DNA from: an uncultured Prevotella sp.
GTDB lineage: Bacteria > Bacteroidota > Bacteroidia > Bacteroidales > Bacteroidaceae
Direction: 5' to 3'
Assembly (NCBI GenBank): GCA_900553465.1
Contig: USDT01000055.1
Coordinates: 1-6,960 of the forward strand
DNA: 6,960 nt
The notes beneath the pieces are model-generated. The model saw only the letters and a program-made list of their open reading frames with translations. It was not told the DNA's origin and made no database searches. Within the stretch, counting starts at the first letter, position 1. Each line of letters opens with the position of its first letter. Positions 6,267-6,960 of this stretch are shown here, piece after piece. A program made the position numbers and the translations under genes.

Positions 6267-6369
6267 TTATGCTGAGATGCAGCTTATATTATAAGAATAT
6301 AAGGTAAATAGCATAAAGAAAAAATAAGATTATTTATTTTTCGCACAATAGCGACATTATGTGTCAACC

Positions 6370-6423
6370 TTCAGAATATGCAGAAAGGCCATAAGTCCAT
6401 CGACCTACAGCCTTTCAGAATAT
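6370..6423. repeat. 10-bp direct repeat flanking the GH2 3' hairpin
   Basis: TTCAGAATAT occurs at 6370-6379 and again at 6414-6423, 44 bp apart. The two copies bracket the hairpin at 6383-6416, with the right copy overlapping its outer arm by 3 bp. The layout recalls the footprint of a tiny inserted element with its target duplication, but the inner segment is only 34 bp and has no features of a known element. Chance in A/T-rich DNA is possible. Confidence 0.35.
6383..6416 (-). terminator. 3' hairpin downstream of the GH2 gene
   Basis: Read as minus-strand RNA, positions 6416-6402 and 6397-6383 pair along 15 bp with a 4-nt loop (GAUG, 6401-6398). The outer GAAAGGC/GCCUUUC is Watson-Crick; three inner pairs are G-U wobbles (6409/6390, 6408/6391, 6405/6394). 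On the plus strand those three become mismatches, so the structure makes sense only for leftward transcripts, that is, from the GH2 gene ending at 6488. It lacks an immediate U-tract, so termination may finish in the A/T-rich stretch further left (6321-6345); calling it a terminator is inference. Confidence 0.5.
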
Positions 6424-6487
6424 CTATAATCCGTATATTTCTACATTATTATACAAGAACTACTTTTCAACAACCAGACCATACTGG

Positions 6488-6960
6488 TTATTCGTTCACG
6501 GTCGATGGTGTCAGACGCAGTGTGTAGGTGTATGAACCGCTTGTGGGGCACTCGTACTGCGGCAGACAGGAATCTCCTCCACAGCTGTTGTTGCCCAGTC
6601 CGCGCTGCCAGTAGTCGAAGTGTGCATAGACAGTGTTGTCACGTGTCAGGTCGTAGGAGTGAAGTTTGTTCTCCCACAGTTTTTCTTTCATCCATGCACT
6701 TTCGTTGTAGTGCGACAGCGAGAATGCCACCAGACCCTCTGTCTGCACTGTCAGGTTTGCACCGTTAGTGCGGTCGGTGAGTACAAGTTCGCGCAGAGCC
6801 TGTCGGTCGCCCATTGTCTGTGGGTGGGGCAGTTCCTCGAACATATCGTCAACGGTCGTTGTGTAACGTCCGAGATATGAACCTGTCTGACGGTCAACAT
6901 AGTTCGACCACGGACCTTTGGCGTAGTACTCCACATTCTCGAATCCACCGGGGAACTGCA
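6488..6960 (-). CDS. LacZ-type beta-galactosidase (GH2), C-terminal part, runs off the right edge
   Basis: Only the last 156 codons are in the window; the frame is open through 6960, so the true start lies outside. The sequence fits the C-terminal beta-sandwich (Bgal_small_N type) of long GH2 beta-galactosidases. Upstream of VEYYAKGPWSNYVDR the frame continues with PGGFEN, so the GTG at 6932-6934 is an internal Val, not a start. Compare E. coli LacZ YGRGPHENYPDRK with YAKGPWSNYVDRQ here. The stretch YTTTVDDMFEELPHPQTMGDR resembles the LacZ PQENGNR region. Near the end, HFDYWQRGLGNNSCG matches the family's G-x-GG-D-x-SWG site, and TYTLRLTP closes the domain. The catalytic TIM barrel and any signal peptide are out of sight, so the substrate cannot be judged. 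Gut Bacteroidota carry many such enzymes, often for plant or host glycans, so I give no symbol. The stop is TAA at 6488-6490; a 6-bp hairpin (6472-6477 with 6484-6489) overlaps it. Confidence 0.88.
   Translation of the reverse strand, partial: QFPGGFENVEYYAKGPWSNYVDRQTGSYLGRYTTTVDDMFEELPHPQTMGDRQALRELVLTDRTNGANLTVQTEGLVAFSLSHYNESAWMKEKLWENKLHSYDLTRDNTVYAHFDYWQRGLGNNSCGGDSCLPQYECPTSGSYTYTLRLTPSTVNE

Larger units (their letters stand above)
6054..6487. other. Gene-free region between the GH2 gene and tsaB
   Basis: No credible gene lies here; open frames are extensions of tsaB or its antisense shadow. From right to left it holds the 3' hairpin of the GH2 gene (6383-6416), a very A/T-rich stretch (about 6283-6345), a 13-bp inverted repeat (6234-6266), the operon promoter (6206-6236) and the tsaB leader (6054 to about 6200). 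In the A/T-rich part, CTTATATT (6283-6290) and AATATAAG (6296-6303) form an 8-bp inverted repeat. An imperfect A/T hairpin around AAATAA/TTATTT (6322-6335) with T-runs on either strand may help end transcription. Confidence 0.6.

Noticed and set aside
5523..6275. 250-codon plus-strand open frame opposite tsaB and its leader
   Set aside because: It is in antisense register with tsaB, then crosses the promoter into A/T-rich non-coding sequence; no motif supports it.
6932..6934. GTG as a start codon for a separate small gene of 148 codons
   Set aside because: The frame stays open to the window edge and the residues before it (PGGFEN) match the GH2 domain, so this is an internal valine of a truncated gene.
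1..6960. Search for CRISPR arrays, transposases, integrase sites, toxin-antitoxin pairs, tRNA or rRNA genes
   Set aside because: No such feature is visible; all major reading frames are accounted for by housekeeping genes and a GH2 enzyme.

Overview
The window looks like a chromosomal housekeeping region of a member of the Bacteroidota, most likely order Bacteroidales (Prevotella/Bacteroides-like). The reasons are a DUF4290 protein (a family I know only from this phylum), a MurA with the 'PGGDKIGRRRLDTHF' active-site version, a promoter matching the phylum-specific TTTG / TAnnTTTG consensus, no Shine-Dalgarno sequences before the genes, and a GH2 beta-galactosidase of the type common in gut Bacteroidales. 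The genus is inference; no rRNA or other marker is present.

Layout, left to right. (i) 1-357 has no gene. It holds A-rich sequence (about 10-45), a strong intrinsic terminator reading leftward (163-211), and a structured 3' UTR with a compound hairpin just beyond the rseP stop codon. (ii) 358-6053 is one tightly packed leftward operon, in transcription order tsaB - DUF4290 gene - murA - rimM - dxr - rseP. Gaps are 17, 2, 1, -4 (ATGA overlap) and 19 bp. (iii) 6054-6487 has no gene. It holds a leader of about 147 nt, a clear sigma-ABfr-type promoter for the operon embedded in symmetric and 11-bp-phased repeats, a 13-bp A/T inverted repeat, and the 3' hairpin of the next gene. (iv) 6488-6960 is the 3' end of a leftward LacZ-type glycoside hydrolase family 2 gene that continues beyond the right edge.

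The operon joins core functions in translation and envelope building. TsaB supports t6A modification of tRNA and RimM supports 30S maturation. MurA commits UDP-GlcNAc to peptidoglycan. Dxr commits carbon to isoprenoids, and hence to the undecaprenyl carrier that cell-wall synthesis needs. RseP is the inner-membrane site-2 protease of envelope-stress signalling. The DUF4290 protein is the only member without a known function.

I found no mobile element, CRISPR array, tRNA/rRNA, defence system or biosynthetic cluster. I do not think the window holds an undescribed system. The points most worth a second look are the natural Cys-to-Asp change in MurA (predicted intrinsic fosfomycin resistance), the unusual repeat architecture of the tsaB operon promoter, the conserved unknown DUF4290 gene between tsaB and murA, and the structured 3' UTR of rseP.
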